Assembly: GCF_964204645.1 (NCBI RefSeq)
Contig: NC_134033.1
Span: forward strand, 14,822,155 to 14,882,154
Length of the DNA: 60,000 nucleotides
DNA from: Tubulanus polymorphus
Lineage: Eukaryota; Nemertea; Palaeonemertea; Tubulaniformes; Tubulanidae
Direction: 5' to 3'
Below, in pieces: positions 8,874 to 20,421 of this stretch (position 1 is its first letter; every line of letters starts with the position of its first letter). The notes under the pieces were generated by a model that saw only the letters and a list, made by a program, of their open reading frames with translations, had not been told where the DNA came from and did no database searches. The position numbers and the translations under genes are program-made.

Positions 8874-11800
8874 ATGGCGGTGCTACGCGCGTTCGGTTGC
8901 CATTCCGTATTTCTTCTTGTATCCGTCGGCTATATTTTCTCTTATGACCTGACGATTTTGCACACGAATGATGTTCACGCCCGCTTCGAGACTTCGAACA
9001 AGTACGGCGGAGCGTGCGGGCGGGATGGCGACTGCTTCGGGGGCGTCGCCAGACGGATGACGAAAATTCGAGAAATACGAAATAACTACACGAACACGTT
9101 GCTACTAGATGCCGGTGATCAGTACCAGGGAACTTTATGGTTTTACATCTACAAAGGCCAGGCGGCTGCTTTGTTCATGAATCTTTTAGGTTACGATGCT
9201 ATGGTAAGTCTAATGCGGGTGAAAACGAAATGATGATAGTGATGTTTGGTGTTTAATTTGGTAGCATTATGCGCTTATCCAGATGTAGAGTGTCCTAGTA
9301 AGTGGAAAAATATGGTCGAAAAAAATTATTGGAGGGATTCCATTCATTGTATGTACGTACAGTATATATTGTATATATTGATATACTAAGGATACAACAA
9401 AAATCTCTAGCTGTGCTGTACATATACGTATAAACTGGTGGTTCTGATTCCCTAAAGCTTTCTTTGATGTCGTAGGCTAACTTATCAAATATTTCTTTGA
9501 AATATTCTGTATTGACTGCTGTAATGTTTTGGAATCGTGAATTAAACAGGAATTCATGTATTAAAGAGGTCAACGGATATCAATCACAACTGGTTTCGTA
9601 TTCACCGCACCGACACGAAAGAAGACAAAAACGAATTTATTAATTTGTATCTGCTTCAGTAAAGCGTATTCCATTCGGCAGCCTAAATGTACAGTTTGAA
9701 GTTCATTGAAAAAATATCGATCAATCCGGCCATAACTGTGGTATTATTTTTGTTTCAAAAAATTTCAGGCGTTCGGTAACCACGAATTTGACAACGGCGT
9801 CGACGGATTGTCGCCTCTCCTCGATAATGCCACATTCGCGCTGCTTAGTTGCAACATCGACGCCACTAATGTGCCGAAAATGGCCGCTAAGCTCCACAAG
9901 TCGAAAGTATTCACAGTTGGCGGAGAAAGGATCGGCATCATCGGATATACGACCAGAGATACGCCAGATATATCAAATCCAGGTAGTGAGCAATTTTAGC
10001 CAATTTTATCAACTTTTTTATAAGTATATTGACGAAAAAGAAAATGACTAGACCAACTATTTCTTTGCTGCAAACGGTTTTTTATTTTCACTGCACCTTA
10101 TTACGAAGAAAATACTTCTTTGAATCGTAAATGATTTTTTTCTAACTTCAGGAGACCTGAAATTTACCGATGAGGTTCAGGCTATACAACTCGAGGTCGA
10201 TGCATTAATTCGGCAAGGCATCAACAAGATCATCGCTCTCGGACATTCCGGTTTCGATGTTGACTTGAACATTGCCAAATCGGTTGTAGGACTCGATATC
10301 GTGGTCGGAGGTCACACCAATACGTTCCTCTATAACGGTAAGCCTTTTGCCTAAGGGAAGACAACTTGCTCACTTAATATTTTGAGGATATAATGTTTAT
10401 TTCCATTCATTAAAAAAACAATTGTGCCAAGTGCTCTTTAAGGTTTCCTTATGAGAAAAAAAATTATTCGTCCACTGATCATGTTTATTCAAAAAACGCC
10501 GTTTTGATGACATAGTGCTAGGTTGTAGGCCTGCCTTCACTCACTATTTGGAGTCGGTTTGTATCATTCAAAAATGGTCATTTGTTACCGAGAACACTGT
10601 AGAATTCGCTATCAAGCCGATTAAGCTGTAAAATTATGTTTCAGGCAAACAACCTTCAAACGATATACCCGTTGGCACCTATCCACAAATTGTCGTCCAA
10701 AGCAATGGAAACAAAGTTCTCGTCGTCCAAGATTACGCGTTTGGTAAATATCTAGGACTTCTGCACCTCACTTTCGATGCTACTGGAACCGTCACCAGCT
10801 GGTCGGGGAATCCTGTACTTCTGGACAGCACCATTCCGGAAGGTAAGTACAGGACCATTCGAACATTACTGGGTTTACTGTTGAAAATAAATGCAGTTTT
10901 TAAAGTAAATTGTTACAAATTTTCATTGATATTCGACCCGCACATTGTCAACTTTGCTGCCATGTAAAGATACGTCACTATTTTCAACAGCGTAGATAGA
11001 GAATGCCACGGTAATCAGGACTTTTCCGATAGGCAAAATACGAAACGAAAAAAAGAAATTTTTAACGGTCACTTTATCTATTGACCTTATGATTTTTTAA
11101 TTGTTCAGATCCGATAGTTCTGAATAGGACGAACATTTGGAAAGAAAACTTGATGAAACATCGCAATACAACTGTCGGGCGCACGCATGTTTTTCTCGAC
11201 GGGGCGAAGCACAGTTGCAGGCTCGCTGAATGCAACATGGGTAGATGAAATATGATCATATTGATTATAGTACCAAAGCTTACACACTTATTCTGCATGT
11301 ACTGCATGTCGCATGTATTCTCGAGACGAAATGCCCGGCTGAATGAACCACATCGATATTTGTGTGTGTTTCACTTGCAGGTAATCTGATAAGTGATGGT
11401 TTAGTAATGCAGAATCTACGCCATCCGGACGGAAGTCAATGGACTAATGTCTCTATAGCGCTTGTAAATAGTGGATCGATCAGAAACTCGCTAACCGAAG
11501 GTAATAGACAGATATTGTATCATCCATTGCTCATAGTCTTGTTTCTTCTAAAATGTCCATTGTCTTTTTGATACGCTCTTGCGTTCCTCGGCTAACTCCG
11601 ATAACCTAAATCCGCCCCAATATGACCTACGCGAACAATAGGTGATGCCTCAACTTCAGCCTCAACCGGCTTATGGCCCAACACCTGCTCGTTGATGGAA
11701 CTGTCATGCTTCGACCTTTTTGGCTTTTTAAAAACTTTTTCTTAAAAGACCGTGCGCGCTTAAACGGTATGGATGAGAGCCTTGAAGCCATCAAGATTCT

Positions 11801-12929
11801 CAGCTGCAGTTACTAACTCCGGCAGGTCATTCCAATTTCTGATAGTTCTCTGGTACGTCCGTGCTTCACACCATGCGAACATCGCCTGGTATAAGAAAGG
11901 GTATTCATAACCTGCGTACCGGCTCTGCGTCGATACTATAAAAGATGTTTTTTCTTTTTTTCAACTTGTATCACAATATTTGTGGTGCTGCTTCAGGATA
12001 TATAACATTGGAAGACGTCGTAGCCACGCAACCGTTTAGAAACGGAATTGACATCGTTGAATTGGAAGGGCGCCATCTATTGTCGGTATTGGAGCATTCG
12101 GTCAGTAACTACAACACCGTGGCACCAAACGGAGGCTTCATGCAAATGTCAGGTAAACATGTACCGATCAGGATTCGCGTGGGTTCGAGTCCCGATTTTC
12201 GCAAGTCGTTCGCATGTTTTTCTTTATTTTCACAGGGCTCATCGTTCATTATGATCTGAGCAAACCGGTCGGTCAACGAGTTGTGAAAGTCGACGTGCGA
12301 TGCTCCGCTTGTCGAGTACCAGAGTTCGAGCCGTTGCAGGTTTCCAGGGTTTACGGAGTACTGATACCCGGTTTTATCATCAAGGGCGGTGACGGCTATA
12401 CGATGATTGAAAAGATCATGCACAGACATCATATAAACGGTAACGTCTTTTTCCCGCCGAAGATGACTTCGAGTTTCCTACGTGTGAAAATTGTGGAAAT
12501 AATCTAGAGCCAATATTTAGACGGGTCTCAACTTAAAGTAAAGAAAAGAGCTTCGACTGGTCTTAAGTTACTTACGTACTAGATCGGCCATAGAACTAAT
12601 GATCTAATGAGCGAAAAGACTAATTGTAAGGTTAAGATTGAAGAAATGGGTTAACAAAATATAAAACTTACTGCTCATAAAATTTGAATGGCACAAGTGC
12701 TCAAATACAGTAATTCATAGATATTTTTATAGGTGACCTTGATAGCGACGTTCTGGCCGAGTACATAAAGAAAAGAAGTCCGATAATACAAGGATTGGAG
12801 GGACGAATCGTATTTATAACTGAAGAAGACAAACGGAAACGTGTGACATGCGCGGCATCAACTCGTAAACCCACCACGTGTATATCTGCAGTATTGACTT
12901 TACTATTGCTAATTTTCCTACGTATGTAA
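8874..12929 (+). CDS. NT5E: 5'-nucleotidase, GPI-anchored ectoenzyme type (CD73-like)
   Basis: Nine exons join in phase: 8874-9203, 9769-9982, 10152-10337, 10645-10842, 11109-11240, 11381-11500, 11997-12152, 12236-12439, 12733-12929; 578 residues. The family hydrolyses extracellular nucleoside monophosphates, AMP to adenosine above all. Residues 1 to about 23 are a signal peptide. The metallophosphoesterase motifs are intact: TNDVHAR (Asp33, His35), DAGDQYQGT, GNHEFD (113-118), GHSGFD and GGHTNTF. The C-terminal nucleotide-binding domain follows (NSGSIR, GGFMQMSG, and G-D-G-Y near the end). The last 18 residues are hydrophobic after a small-residue stretch, a typical GPI-attachment signal. 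Every intron after the first is phase 1. The introns hold a LINE remnant (11760-11930). The gene adjoins the peptide/GPCR array, and its promoter was partly duplicated with it. Confidence 0.95.
11760..11930 (-). mobile_element. Decayed non-LTR retrotransposon (LINE) reverse-transcriptase C-terminus
   Basis: The minus strand reads 56 residues ending at a TAA, with the block RTIRNWNDLPELVTAAENLD, then GFKALIHTV. This is the characteristic tail of many animal non-LTR reverse transcriptase ORFs (R-x-W-N-x-L-P, then a segment with FK and a final hydrophobic residue). It lies inside intron 6 of the 5'-nucleotidase gene, antisense to it. No catalytic YADD region is visible, so it is a 5'-truncated fossil, as is usual for LINE insertions. 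Confidence 0.7.
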
Positions 12930-13248
12930 ATCGAGTAGACTTTGTCTTTTAGATGTTTCTTTTCCAACATGGAGTCAAATCATCAAGATTACGTGTATCT
13001 GAAAATTATGCTTGTTGTTTATAAATCTATTCATATCCACTTCATTTATATCTGTATCTCAGATGATTTATATACACGTAGTCTATTTCATAATAAGTGT
13101 TTATTTTTGTAAAGTGCTCAGGTTAGGTTAACCGCTGTTTGAAATATGTTAAACTATGGGTAACTGACAGTCCATTACCCAGCTTCACAGCTACGAACAA
13201 TTACTTTACATTTGCTCATTGATCTGATTCCTTTATTACGTATATGTG

Positions 13249-13251
<3 letters not shown>
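12930..13251. other. 3' flank of the 5'-nucleotidase gene, no further gene
   Basis: AT-rich sequence probably including the 3' UTR. No close canonical AATAAA is visible after the stop. A TTTATT at 13232-13237 would be AATAAA on the minus strand, but it lies more than 600 bp from the end of the FN2 gene. Confidence 0.4.

Positions 13252-13341
<90 letters not shown>
13252..13341. repeat. (TA)n microsatellite
   Basis: About 90 bp of pure TA dinucleotides between the convergent 5'-nucleotidase and FN2 genes. Confidence 0.98.
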
Positions 13342-13344
<3 letters not shown>

Positions 13345-13858
13345 ATAAATTGCTTTTCGCATTATTTGAATAAATTAGCATTTGAGGAAATGATCAGTCC
13401 TGGTTAGCTGCGTGGGTTAGAACCACCAAGGGAGTAAAGCAACGGGTATGAAGAATCGTAGGAGGTTGCGTGGAAGTTGAGGTGTCAAGAGTGCGTATTA
13501 GAAGTTTAGAGATCAGAGTATATAGAGTTTAGTGTAGGAATGCATTCCTTTCCATCTGTCATTAATAGACGCGAGTGTTGAAGGGACAATGCCAGTAAGG
13601 AGAGACCTGGGGAAGGACAATCTCGAAGAATAAAGACAATATTATGCATTTGCAAAAGGTTATAAAAGCCTGTATCATTTAGTTCTAGTCAAGAATATTT
13701 TGTAAGCCCAAATATAGCGGAACTCCTAAATCTGTGTAGGTGTTTAAATAGTTCACGTGTACCCCCAGACAAATTCAGGCAACGGAGGTGTAGGCAGAGT
13801 GCGTGAGGGGAGAGGAGACGTGTAGAGAGGATGAGATGTAGAGGGTCATGCAGGTTGA
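13342..13858. other. Intergenic or 3' UTR sequence of the minus-strand FN2 gene
   Basis: No coding potential that I can support. On the minus strand it follows the stop of the FN2/apple protein and probably contains its 3' UTR. Confidence 0.4.
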
Positions 13859-16800
13859 TTAAACACAGCGCCACTGGTAGTAAGTGACCTCGTCCTGCGG
13901 ACTGGTCGGTGCCGCTAACTCTGCAGCCGTTCTTAAAGCGGTATAGTAATAACACGTGTGGGTGGTTAAACTTGGGTTTGAGATGTTCACGAACGGATAC
14001 GCGTCGAACGAAACGCATTGCGGCACTTTCAAACATCGGTCCGTGCACTCCACTGAAAAATATCAACTAAACAATGTTATTCGTACATGTATCAATCTGC
14101 TTCCAGTACCCAGCCCTCGGACTGTATCAGTCTGCTGCTTGTGCCCAGCCCTCGGACTGTATCAATCTGCTGCCAGTACCCAGCCCTCGGACAGTATCAG
14201 TCTGCTGCTTGTGCCCAGCCCTCGGACTGTATCAATCTGCTGCCAGTACCCAGGCCTCGGACTGTATCAATCTGCTGCTTGTACCACCAGGCCTTGGACT
14301 GTATCAGCCTGCTGCCTGTACCACCAGCCCTCGGACAGTATCAGTCTGCTGCTTGTGCCCAGCCCTCGGACTGTATCAATCTTCTGCCAGTACCCAGGCC
14401 TCGGACTGTATCAATCTGCTGCTTGTACCACCAGGCCTTGGACTGTATCAGCCTGCTGCCTGTACCACCAGCCCTCGGATTACACTGGAAATTGAAACTT
14501 ACGCAGTCCATTCTGAGTAGTCTTACTCTCAACGCCTGTGTAGGACGTATAGTCATTTCTCCGACCGACTTGCATCGGACCCTCCCACGCCAACGAGGTA
14601 CCAGCACTGCAATTACCCTCTACAAACGCAACATACATTTATTAAAAGAACAACCGTAAAATGCGGAATGCCCAAAAAAGAAAGAAGAAAAAAGATGTAT
14701 GATATTTACCGGTAGGTTTTGGTGATTGAGCGCTAGCTGTGGAATAAAATAAAATTAGTTAATATGTAACCATAAGGTTGGACAATTAAAATCGCTTTGA
14801 TCATCTCGGTCTTGTTTTATAGACTGATATTACCTTTAACCCTGGGGCTACCTCAACTCATTTTCAATTGAGTTAGCCCTCGGGTTGAAGGTAATGCCAG
14901 TCTGTAAAACTGGCCCCTGGATATTCAGTTCCACAGTTCTGATGGTTACTTACGTACCCAAGCAATAGGTCCATTTTCTATCTGCGTCATAATCGGAAGT
15001 AGTTGAACACCAGGTCTGATTGGAGTGATACGGAACACACGTGTCCCAAATACTACCTCCGAATTTATACGGGAACTTACAGTCAGAAAGTGGATCGTTC
15101 CCGCCTGCCGTTTCCAAAGTAATATCTGTAAATGAATGAAACGCGACGATACGATTAATGTCCAACGTTGTTGATAGATGGCGCAATAGATTTTTACGCG
15201 TTTTCCAAATCGTGTCTTTCTTTTTTTAGAAGTGTTTTCTTAAACCTTTCAATGCTGACTATCTACATGTAATAGACTAATAGCGCCAGAGATATTTTTT
15301 TCAAAATTTCACCTTACTATGTTATATAATGGGTAGCCTGGACTGTAGCGCGTCTACACCGCTACACCGCAGTAGGGTGTATCTTTAGTTATCAATTTTT
15401 AAACTGTGTCTGACAGATGCTGCCATTTTTCATTGTTGGTTTAAACTAATTACTAATTATATCAATACGATGCAATGTGGTGTACTAGCAAAGTCCATCG
15501 CCGATTTAAATGTGGGTTTGACGCACTGATAGGGTTAAACATGGTGTCGAATCAGTAAACATAGAGGTAGATAGTACTTTGTAGGTAAACTAGTTTTACT
15601 CAAAGATAAGGGCTTTCATTTGTTAGTACATTTTACATTTTGTAATGGCCTGTGAAAATAGTCGGGGCAAAATAATCTTATCTTATCCAAACTAATCTTA
15701 TCATATTTTATCTTATCTTGTAGAATTTCTTACTTGTGCAATAACGCCACAGATAGTCCGCGTTATAATCCGGTGTCAATGAGCACCAAGGTCGCGTGGA
15801 GAAAGCGAAATCGCAGCCGGTTATATTTTGACCTCGATACAGAAAAGATGGCGAACACGCCGGTTTAGGCTGTTTCGATTTCCACTCTTCATCTATAAAG
15901 TTAAGTAATGGTTTCAAATTTATGGTTATTCAAGGGGTCAGTTTTCAACGTCAATGACGGGTTCCGGCACCGCGGCTACTGTGGCATCCGTCAGGTTGAC
16001 TAGTAGTTGCTCCCTGATCTTCTACATTCGTTTAAAATCGAATCAACATTTCTCATTATCAAATCATATATTGCTGCGGACTTGAAAGCGACTAGAAAAT
16101 TGATCTTGATATTTTAGAGACGATCGTCATTTGGATTCAGCAGCCTAAAAATCCCAGTTCTAAGTCGTTTGAAAATGGATGAATTAAATTTTAAATTTGC
16201 CAGAGCATAACCGAAAGTTAGTCCACTGTTGAGATAGGTAGCTGGTGGTGCCGGGCGCCGACGATGCGGTTATTATAACTTACAATCGGCTAAATCTGAT
16301 TTCTTTATCGCTGAAAAGGTAAAATAAACGATACGAACATGAATCTGAAAATACGTTTTGAAAAGAATCGAATAAATACGTTATGATTGCGATACTCACA
16401 TCTACAAAAGCTCCAAGTTTTTTCTTGGTCATAGTTGGCCGTAGTAGAACACCACGGTATATCCGAATAAGACGTTATACAAGTAGAAATATTTACGCCA
16501 GCGAATAGAAACGGGAATTGACAAGGTTCACCTCCCGTATTGCCTCCATATTCAACCCTCATCCAATCTACATAATTCGTACAATTTTACAATTTTTCAA
16601 TTTTATTCGTACAATCAGCGATTGAAGCAAATTTCCAGAGAGATATGCTTACGTTTATATCCTCCCCCCAGCTGGGATTCGAACCCGATGGCATCGCGCT
16701 ACACTCAGCCACGGCACGACACCTGCCACACTAGACCGGGTGCGCAGTTTGCGGCACCAAAGCGAAAACTTGCGGCACCAATCAGATTGATCGTTATATA

Positions 16801-17308
16801 ATCACTGAGGCAAATTTCACGGAACAACTATAAATGGGAAAACCCGAGCTAAAATAAAACGGGATATCTGATTGGCTAATAATGACATCATCTGCGCGCC
16901 CGGTCTAGTGTGGCAGGGTTTCGTACCGTAACAATCTCGATGCCATCAGGTTCGAATCCCGCTGGAGGAGGATGTGACGTTTACAGCTATCTACCTGCGC
17001 AAAATCTCCATCGTTTATCGACATTATAATTAGAAGTTGTAGAACACCACGGTTCAGTGGCGTCGGTCACTGTACATTCTGTGTATTGTTTACCCCCGTA
17101 TGTAAACGGGAATACACAAGAGGCTGAAAACAATGAAAAAAATGATGACGATGTTAATTCTATCCATTTCCTAATAATCATTTATTTCAATTGTGAATAA
17201 GATGTTTTCAAACGAACCGATTTCAGTTTGCCCGGCTATATTCTCATCGATCCTTCCACTAGATACTACTTCAACAATCAGCAGTGTTGTTATCACTAGT
17301 CTTTTCAT
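13859..17308 (-). CDS. Secreted protein with four fibronectin type II domains and an apple/PAN-like domain
   Basis: Minus-strand exons in transcript order: 17308-17218, 17123-16995, 16567-16400, 15892-15734, 15125-14958, 14736-14710, 14606-14503, 14047-13859; 344 residues. Exon 1 encodes a signal peptide (MKRLVITTLLIVEVV). Each of the next four exons encodes one FN2 domain with the usual C-x-F-P-F...C...WC...Y-x-D/V-x-x-W-x-(F/Y)-C pattern, and all are phase 1-1. In the third domain the FPF is weaker (CSPSFLYRG). A 9-residue linker microexon follows, then a Cys-containing domain with CTDRCLKVPQCVSF like PAN/apple modules. FN2 domains bind collagen or choline lipids in known proteins, and the role here is unknown. 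The donor at 17217 (GTTCGT) and the last acceptor are chosen by phase and are the weakest calls. Confidence 0.8.
14093..14480. repeat. 35-37-bp minisatellite with higher-order structure
   Basis: About 11 units of the type CAGCCCTCGGACTGTATCAG followed by a variable TCTGCTGC stretch, in the last intron of the FN2 gene. A four-unit block with the same variants appears twice in succession, giving a higher-order repeat of about 145 bp. The period is not a multiple of three and contains few stops, so all three plus frames appear open; that is not coding evidence. Confidence 0.9.
14814..14909. mobile_element. Hairpin element (imperfect inverted repeat, about 43-bp arms)
   Basis: The left arm from about 14814 (GTTTTATAGACTGATATTAC) pairs with the right arm ending about 14909 (GTAATGCCAGTCTGTAAAAC) across a loop near 14860-14866. 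It lies in an FN2-gene intron. It is most simply a short foldback transposon; a transcribed hairpin RNA is possible but unsupported. Confidence 0.65.
16661..16971. mobile_element. MITE-like element with tRNA B-box-like terminal inverted repeats, copy A
   Basis: The termini (16661-16696 and 16937-16971) are inverted copies of about 35 bp, each carrying GGGATTCGAAC or its complement, which resembles a tRNA B box. The interior is about 240 bp. It sits in the intron between the first two FN2 exons. A second family member is at 54742-55071. Confidence 0.75.
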
Positions 17309-18588
<1,280 letters not shown>

Positions 18589-18760
18589 AATACCGAGACG
18601 AGTATAGCACTGTATAGGTGTAACTAGTTTATTTGACGCACGAGCTTTCGCTACTAATGTATAGTTGCTTCATATATAGCTGATAATGTATAGCTGATGA
18701 TGAAGCAACAATACATTAGTGGCGAAAGCTCGTGCGTCAAATAAAGTACTCGTCTCGGTA
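18589..18760. mobile_element. Foldback element, long imperfect palindrome
   Basis: The left arm 18589-18672 (ATACCGAGACGAGTA... to GTTGCTTCAT) is complementary to the right arm 18699-18760. A segment of about 22 bp is present only in the left arm. The arms include CGAAAGCTCGTGCGTCAAAT. It lies 240 bp upstream of the serpin start. No coding capacity; a foldback or MITE-type repeat. Confidence 0.75.
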
Positions 18761-18997
18761 TTTATCCATTTTTATGAATTTTCGTACTGTTTTCCGCCGA
18801 CTTCGGCAGATCGCCATCCGGTGTAAAACTTCCTTCGTACCAGTTTGGGTATTTGCGATTTGTAAAATAATCAAATTGAATACGATACAAGATAGACAAG
18901 ATAGACAGTTTCTTCAGAAAACCAAATACACACCGACCTCGGTTATGTTACCGTTGTTGCATGAGTCAAATGATTGTATTTATATATTTCAGTGTTG

Positions 18998-20149
18998 ATG
19001 ACATCCATGTATTTTACTGATTGTTGTAAGAGGATTTCACCTTCTTCCGACAACTACTTTTCAGCATCGAACAACGAATTCGGTTTAAAACTCTATCAGA
19101 AATTGGCGACCAAACGGCAGAATAATGTCATAATCTCGCCGCTGAGTGTCGCTACTGCGCTTTCGATGACGTCACTAGGAGCTAAAGGCGAATCGTTGAA
19201 GCAATTCGAGAAACTGTTGAATCTAACCGACTCGGTACACGATCAATATAACCGAACAATCGACAGTTTGTACGGTGAAAAAGATCTGGTTTTTAAAATG
19301 GCGAACGCGGTTTGGATCGACGATTCGAGCGAAGTGCTCGGTTCGTTTGAGAAGAATATCGCGAAATCGTATTCGTCACAAAGTAACAGATTACAGTTTA
19401 AAAAGGCCGAAAAAGCACGTGAAATAATCAATAAATGGGTGTCTGAAAAAACGGATAACAAAATTCCGGAATTGTTGCCGTCGAATTCCATTTCGGCTGC
19501 TACGAGACTGGTTCTGACGAACGCCGTTTATTTTAAGGGACTTTGGAAAATTAGATTCAACTCAACAGAAAGAATGGAATTCCATTCGCTGAACGGGGAG
19601 AAGAAACAAGTTGAGTTTCTACTGGTAAAATCCGCCTTTAAGGCCGGTTTTAATCCCGCGTACAATGTGCGTGTTTTAGAGTTACCTTACACGAATAACC
19701 TGAGTATGTACATCTTAATGCCTAAGAACGCAAAAGAATTCTCGAAATTCGAACGAGATTTAAACGCGAGCACGTTGAGATATATCCTAGATAACACGCA
19801 AAAACCGACGCAACCATTTCAGGTAGCCATCCCGAAATTCGAAATATCATTCAATTCTAAATTAAACGATAAATTAAAAGAAATGGGACTGACGGACGTA
19901 TTCGATGAAAGTAAATCAGATTTATCGGCGATAGACGGCGCTAGAGGGCTGTACATATCCGGGGTTTATCACCAGGGTTTCATCGGTATCGATAAAGATG
20001 GGACCGAGGCGTCTGCGGCAAGCGGGGTTGTAGCTAATTGGAGATCGATGCCTCCGCAACCGTTCACCGCAAATCAACCATTTATTTTCATAATCCGCGA
20101 CAACTTCAACGCGTTAAATCTCTTCATTGGTAGATACGTGAAACCCTAA
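18998..20149 (+). CDS. Serpin (serine protease inhibitor), predicted P1 Arg
   Basis: A 383-residue serpin in one exon. A splice acceptor (TTTCAG, ending 18992) lies 5 bp before the chosen ATG, so an upstream exon could exist; no signal peptide is visible in this exon. Family features include NNVIISPLSVATALSM near the N-terminus, LVLTNAVYFKGLW, and a C-terminus ending LFIGRYVKP. The reactive-centre hinge GTEASAASGVV is of the inhibitory type. Counting from the hinge Gly as P15 places Arg349 at P1 (codon 20042-20044) and Ser at P1', predicting inhibition of trypsin-like proteases. Possible N-glycosylation sites include NLT and NRT. AATAAA follows at 20216-20221. If secreted, it would act in haemolymph or mucus; otherwise it is cytosolic. 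Confidence 0.92.
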   Translation: MTSMYFTDCCKRISPSSDNYFSASNNEFGLKLYQKLATKRQNNVIISPLSVATALSMTSLGAKGESLKQFEKLLNLTDSVHDQYNRTIDSLYGEKDLVFKMANAVWIDDSSEVLGSFEKNIAKSYSSQSNRLQFKKAEKAREIINKWVSEKTDNKIPELLPSNSISAATRLVLTNAVYFKGLWKIRFNSTERMEFHSLNGEKKQVEFLLVKSAFKAGFNPAYNVRVLELPYTNNLSMYILMPKNAKEFSKFERDLNASTLRYILDNTQKPTQPFQVAIPKFEISFNSKLNDKLKEMGLTDVFDESKSDLSAIDGARGLYISGVYHQGFIGIDKDGTEASAASGVVANWRSMPPQPFTANQPFIFIIRDNFNALNLFIGRYVKP

Positions 20150-20215
20150 ATTTCGATACAGAAAATACAGCAACCAGTTCCATAGCTCTACATAATTTGA
20201 CTTTTGAGTTAAAAT

Positions 20216-20221
20216 AATAAA
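20216..20221 (+). terminator. Poly(A) signal of the serpin
   Basis: AATAAA about 67 bp after the serpin stop codon. Confidence 0.6.
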
Positions 20222-20244
20222 AATCCACTGATTTTAGATCACTC

Positions 20245-20412
20245 TCAACTCCCTGCTTAGACCGGTCTTAATTTGTAAGATTGACTACAGAACCAAAATG
20301 AGCTTAGACTGGTCTTAAGTTGTTAGATTGGCTATAAAACCAAAATGAGCTTAGACTGGTCTCAAGTTGTTATTGGCTATTGAATTAAGTTGGCCTTAGA
20401 CTGGTTTTAAAT
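20245..20412. repeat. Tandem copies of a dispersed repeat (GCTTAGACTGGTCTTAAGTT)
   Basis: Three to four degraded units of about 45-56 bp around GCTTAGACTGGTCTTAAGTT and TTAGATTGGCTATAAAACC. Related copies lie at about 12525-12605 and, in part inverted, at about 43790-43990, so this is an interspersed family. Confidence 0.7.
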
Positions 20413-20421
20413 GAAAACCAC

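Noticed and set aside
13956-14659. Overlapping plus-strand ORFs of 148-190 codons with a repeated protein pattern
   Set aside because: The 35-37-bp minisatellite shifts frame each unit and lacks stops, so every frame is open. The real exons here are on the minus strand.
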